Shown here: one piece after another, positions 4,582 to 7,186 of the stretch
Numbering within the stretch: position 1 is the stretch's first letter
How the letters are laid out: each line of letters starts with the position of its first letter
Assembly: GCA_029778965.1 (NCBI GenBank)
Contig: JAKPBL010000117.1
Coordinates: 1 to 7,186, forward strand
Origin: Bacteroidota bacterium
Lineage (GTDB): Bacteria; Bacteroidota; Bacteroidia; Chitinophagales; Chitinophagaceae
Direction of reading: 5' to 3'
DNA: 7,186 nucleotides
The notes under the pieces: generated by a model
What the model saw: the letters and a program-made list of their open reading frames with translations, nothing else
Told to the model about the DNA's origin: nothing
The model's database searches: none
Made by a program: the position numbers and the translations under genes

Positions 4582-7176
4582 TTAAGACGCCTGGTCCTGC
4601 ATCACCCTGTTCAGTGCCGCCGGTAACTGCAGCAGGTCGAAATCATTTTCATATACCAGGTATTTGTTCTGCCAGGTATGGGCGTATTTTTCTTTGAACT
4701 CGCGCAAGCCCTGGTAATGCCTGAATCGTTTGATCTTCTCGTAGGCATATTTCACTACGCGTTCGGCCGTGCTGTCGGGCTGACCGATACCCGACATCGG
4801 AACCAGCCCCAGGTTCAGGTAAGAGAATCCTTTTTCTTTCGCATAGCGGATCAGCTCAACCAGCAATGCGTCCATGCTGCCGCCGGGCGCATCGGCCGTT
4901 TTGCGGATAAGGTCGTACGTACATTCGCCGGGCGCATAATCGGGCACCAGGTTCAGGAAAGCCTGCACCCGGCCCGCTGCATCGCGCAGGCAGATGATGT
5001 GCTGCTGCTCGATAGTTGCGGGATCGAACACGCCTTGCGAAAAACGTATTTCCGATTTGTCGTAGGCCGACAGCCATTCGTTCGAAACCAGTTGCAGTGC
5101 CGCCACAAAATCGGGGTGAAGCGGCGCCTGGACGGCCGACACCTGGTAGCCTTTTTTCTGCAGGCTGTTCAGTCCGTTACGCAGCGACTTGTTCTGTTTT
5201 CCTTCCAGTGTAAAAAGATCCAGCGACAAGATCGCCTCCTGGCCGATCAGCAGCTTTTTCTTTTTCCGGTGTTCGAAATAATACCAGGCATCTTCATCGA
5301 TGCGGTAGTACGCAGGCTTCAGTCCCCATTTTTTACATTGCGCTTCAAACGCATCGATGGCGGGAATCTTGTCTTTCTCTTCGCACACCGGCTCATCGAG
5401 CACCACCGCGAAGCCGCGGGCGGTTTTGAAAGCGATGAAGGCATCGAGCCCTTCGGGAAAGAAAAACCTTTTGTCTGTATCTGCTTTGAAATAATCAACC
5501 GGCGAATTTCCATATTGGCTGAGCAGGTAGAGGGCTTTTTCCTGGTCGGAGCTGGTGGGTGTCGTATGCAAAAAATAAGGCCGGATCAATGTATAGAAAA
5601 GGAACAGCCAGGCGCCGCTGGCCAGCACTTTAAGCGAGGTCAGGAAATCGTACCCGAAGCGGTTGACAGGTTTCAGCATATCGTCGTCGATCAGCAGGAA
5701 CTGGTTCAACGCATGACCGGCGGCTTCTTTCCAGCCAAAATCGAATCCAAAGATCCTTTTGTCGAGATGATAAAACCCGATGGTGCCGAACACCAGCACG
5801 ATCAGGAAAGCCGACAGCGCCGTAATGACGCCGAGCCGCATGAAACGGATGCTGCTGTGCTGCCTGTACTGCCGACGCGTGGCGACGAGTATGCCCAGGA
5901 TGGAAAACGAAAGGATGGCTTCTTCGTAGTCGAGCCCTTTGGCGATATGACCGAAGAGCGACAGCGTGGTAAATACAATGGCGATCCACCAGGCCGACCG
6001 CAGCCCGCGGAACAGGTAAGCGGCATTCACGATCAGTACCAGCCCGATCAGTATTACGCTCCAGTTAGACGCATGGATGGATTCGCGCGGAAGGTATTCG
6101 CGCAGCAAATGCATCCGGGCGGTAACGGGCGGTGTAAGCACCGAGAAAATATTCACCGCGCCCAGCAGGAAGATCAGCGTGGGCGGGAGTATGCGAAGAA
6201 ACAGGCTTTTCCCTTTCCAGGCCCATGCGAGCAGCCCGGCGAGCAGCGGCAGCCAGAATTCAAACAACCGGTACAGCAGCGTGATCTCCAGCGCGGCCAT
6301 GCTGTTGTAGCCATAGCGGCTGAGGATATAGGCGAGCGACAATTCCACCGCGCCAAGTCCCCGCAGGAAAGGAGAGATGAGCAGGAAAAGCGTAGAGACC
6401 ACATATCCCATAAGCGCTGCTTCTGCCAGCGCCGGCTCGCCCGCGGCTTTCATGGCAAGAAGGAGGTGAATGATCCCGGTGAACTCGATGCCGACCGACG
6501 ACAAGGTGGCGAGGCTGAAACTGCGGTACGACATATTCATCGTGAACAGCGTCTCCATATCATGCTCCCATTTCGGAAAATAACGCAAGAGTATCTTATA
6601 CAGCCAGCGGCGTTGCGTGAAAGAACGGAAAGCGAACACCAGCAATAACAACAGGCCGATGGCGGTGGCCAGTGCCGGCAGCGCGCCGCCGGCTGAGCCT
6701 TGGTGCACCAGGCTGTAGGCGATAACAGGTATGCCTACCAGCACCAGCGACAATATGCCGATGAATCCCTGTACGCCGGCGCCCTGGTAAATGCTGTGCT
6801 TTTCCAGTTGTTCTTTGCGCAGCATGGCCGGCAGATAGGCGAAAGCGGCGATGCCGCCGCCTGGCAGGAAGGTGCTGATGAAATTTCGTTTCAGGAAAAG
6901 CTGTACCGCGGCGGGCCAGTGAAGCCGCGCGCCGATGGCCCGGAAGCTGTATACGAACAGGGCGGATTGCAAAAAAATATACAGGCCGGTTACCAGTAAC
7001 CCGATGCCCATCCAGAACGGATCGGCCGCGCGCAGGTAAGGAGAAAGCGCTCTCAGCTCTTCCCGTTCGTGCCGAAAGAAATAAATACCGAGCAAAATAA
7101 AGAGCAGGGCAAGCATTTCTTTCCAGTGCAGCTTAGATACCAGCCTCGATAAGTATTGACGAAAAGGAAAGGTCAA
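4582..7176 (-). CDS. mprF: MprF-type phosphatidylglycerol lysyltransferase/flippase
   Basis: Transfers an amino acid (typically Lys) from aminoacyl-tRNA to a membrane phospholipid and flips the product outward, lowering surface negative charge and giving resistance to cationic peptides. The 864 residues match full-length bifunctional MprF. The N-terminal half is a multi-span membrane domain (about 21-535, first span about 21-34) with the flippase motifs FLPGGGIAAF (103-112) and GLGAVELSLAY (273-283). The C-terminal half (about 545-850) is the cytoplasmic DUF2156/GNAT-like synthase, with DYFKADTDKRFFF near 561-573, TYDLIRK (753-759), GGSMD (765-769) and YLNLGLVPMSG (786-796). The start appears to be TTG 7176-7174: an in-frame TGA lies at 7185-7183 and the first ATG, Met21, would remove the basic N-terminus ahead of the first span. 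The amino acid and lipid used in this lineage cannot be read from the sequence. Its stop is 5 bases from the AraC stop. Confidence 0.93.
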   Translation of the reverse strand: MTFPFRQYLSRLVSKLHWKEMLALLFILLGIYFFRHEREELRALSPYLRAADPFWMGIGLLVTGLYIFLQSALFVYSFRAIGARLHWPAAVQLFLKRNFISTFLPGGGIAAFAYLPAMLRKEQLEKHSIYQGAGVQGFIGILSLVLVGIPVIAYSLVHQGSAGGALPALATAIGLLLLLVFAFRSFTQRRWLYKILLRYFPKWEHDMETLFTMNMSYRSFSLATLSSVGIEFTGIIHLLLAMKAAGEPALAEAALMGYVVSTLFLLISPFLRGLGAVELSLAYILSRYGYNSMAALEITLLYRLFEFWLPLLAGLLAWAWKGKSLFLRILPPTLIFLLGAVNIFSVLTPPVTARMHLLREYLPRESIHASNWSVILIGLVLIVNAAYLFRGLRSAWWIAIVFTTLSLFGHIAKGLDYEEAILSFSILGILVATRRQYRQHSSIRFMRLGVITALSAFLIVLVFGTIGFYHLDKRIFGFDFGWKEAAGHALNQFLLIDDDMLKPVNRFGYDFLTSLKVLASGAWLFLFYTLIRPYFLHTTPTSSDQEKALYLLSQYGNSPVDYFKADTDKRFFFPEGLDAFIAFKTARGFAVVLDEPVCEEKDKIPAIDAFEAQCKKWGLKPAYYRIDEDAWYYFEHRKKKKLLIGQEAILSLDLFTLEGKQNKSLRNGLNSLQKKGYQVSAVQAPLHPDFVAALQLVSNEWLSAYDKSEIRFSQGVFDPATIEQQHIICLRDAAGRVQAFLNLVPDYAPGECTYDLIRKTADAPGGSMDALLVELIRYAKEKGFSYLNLGLVPMSGIGQPDSTAERVVKYAYEKIKRFRHYQGLREFKEKYAHTWQNKYLVYENDFDLLQLPAALNRVMQDQAS

Positions 7177-7186
7177 TGCGTTTCAT

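Noticed and set aside
4678..6648. Very long (656 residues) plus-strand frame
   Set aside because: It lies entirely antisense to mprF, has low-complexity Gln/Arg/Glu-rich content and no family resemblance; it is a by-product of GC-rich codon use on the other strand.

Overview
The window looks like chromosomal DNA from a member of the Bacteroidota, most likely near the Chitinophagaceae. This is inferred from the protein families and their wording, from start codons without Shine-Dalgarno sequences, and from Bacteroidota-style promoter boxes (TAnnTTTG). Most of it is GC-rich housekeeping sequence. The block between about 1381 and 3600 is visibly richer in A and T: 13 of 60 bases are G or C at 1501-1560, against 35 of 60 at 4981-5040.

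Left part (1-1380, all + strand): the last 66 codons of a TatD-family metal-dependent DNase overlap by 8 bases the start of a complete type I L-asparaginase (ansA). A short spacer with a good -7 promoter box follows, then a complete tRNA-Ser(GGA) with its CCA end encoded.

Middle part (1381-3697): a low-GC stretch directly behind the tRNA, built like a small genomic island. It carries a tightly overlapping two-gene unit: a 71-residue protein of unknown function, and a full-length SDH-family (SDH_sah) ClpP-fold serine protease with its nucleophile serine in place. About 1 kb without a confident gene follows. It holds some short tandem open frames, one of which looks like a small membrane protein broken by an in-frame TGA. 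It also holds a weak hairpin with a T-run, and a cluster of short imperfect repeats resembling the end of an insertion sequence. No integrase and no second copy of the tRNA end were found.

Right part (3698-7186): an AraC-family regulator on the + strand, with a likely promoter and a perfect 14-bp palindrome upstream, converges on an almost complete mprF-type gene on the - strand (864 residues), which begins 10 bases before the window ends. The two stop codons are 5 bases apart. MprF-type enzymes attach an amino acid from aminoacyl-tRNA to a membrane lipid and flip the product, changing the surface charge.

The most interesting part is the protease/small-protein pair placed just behind the tRNA, with the remnants around it. 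The rest is ordinary core genome.
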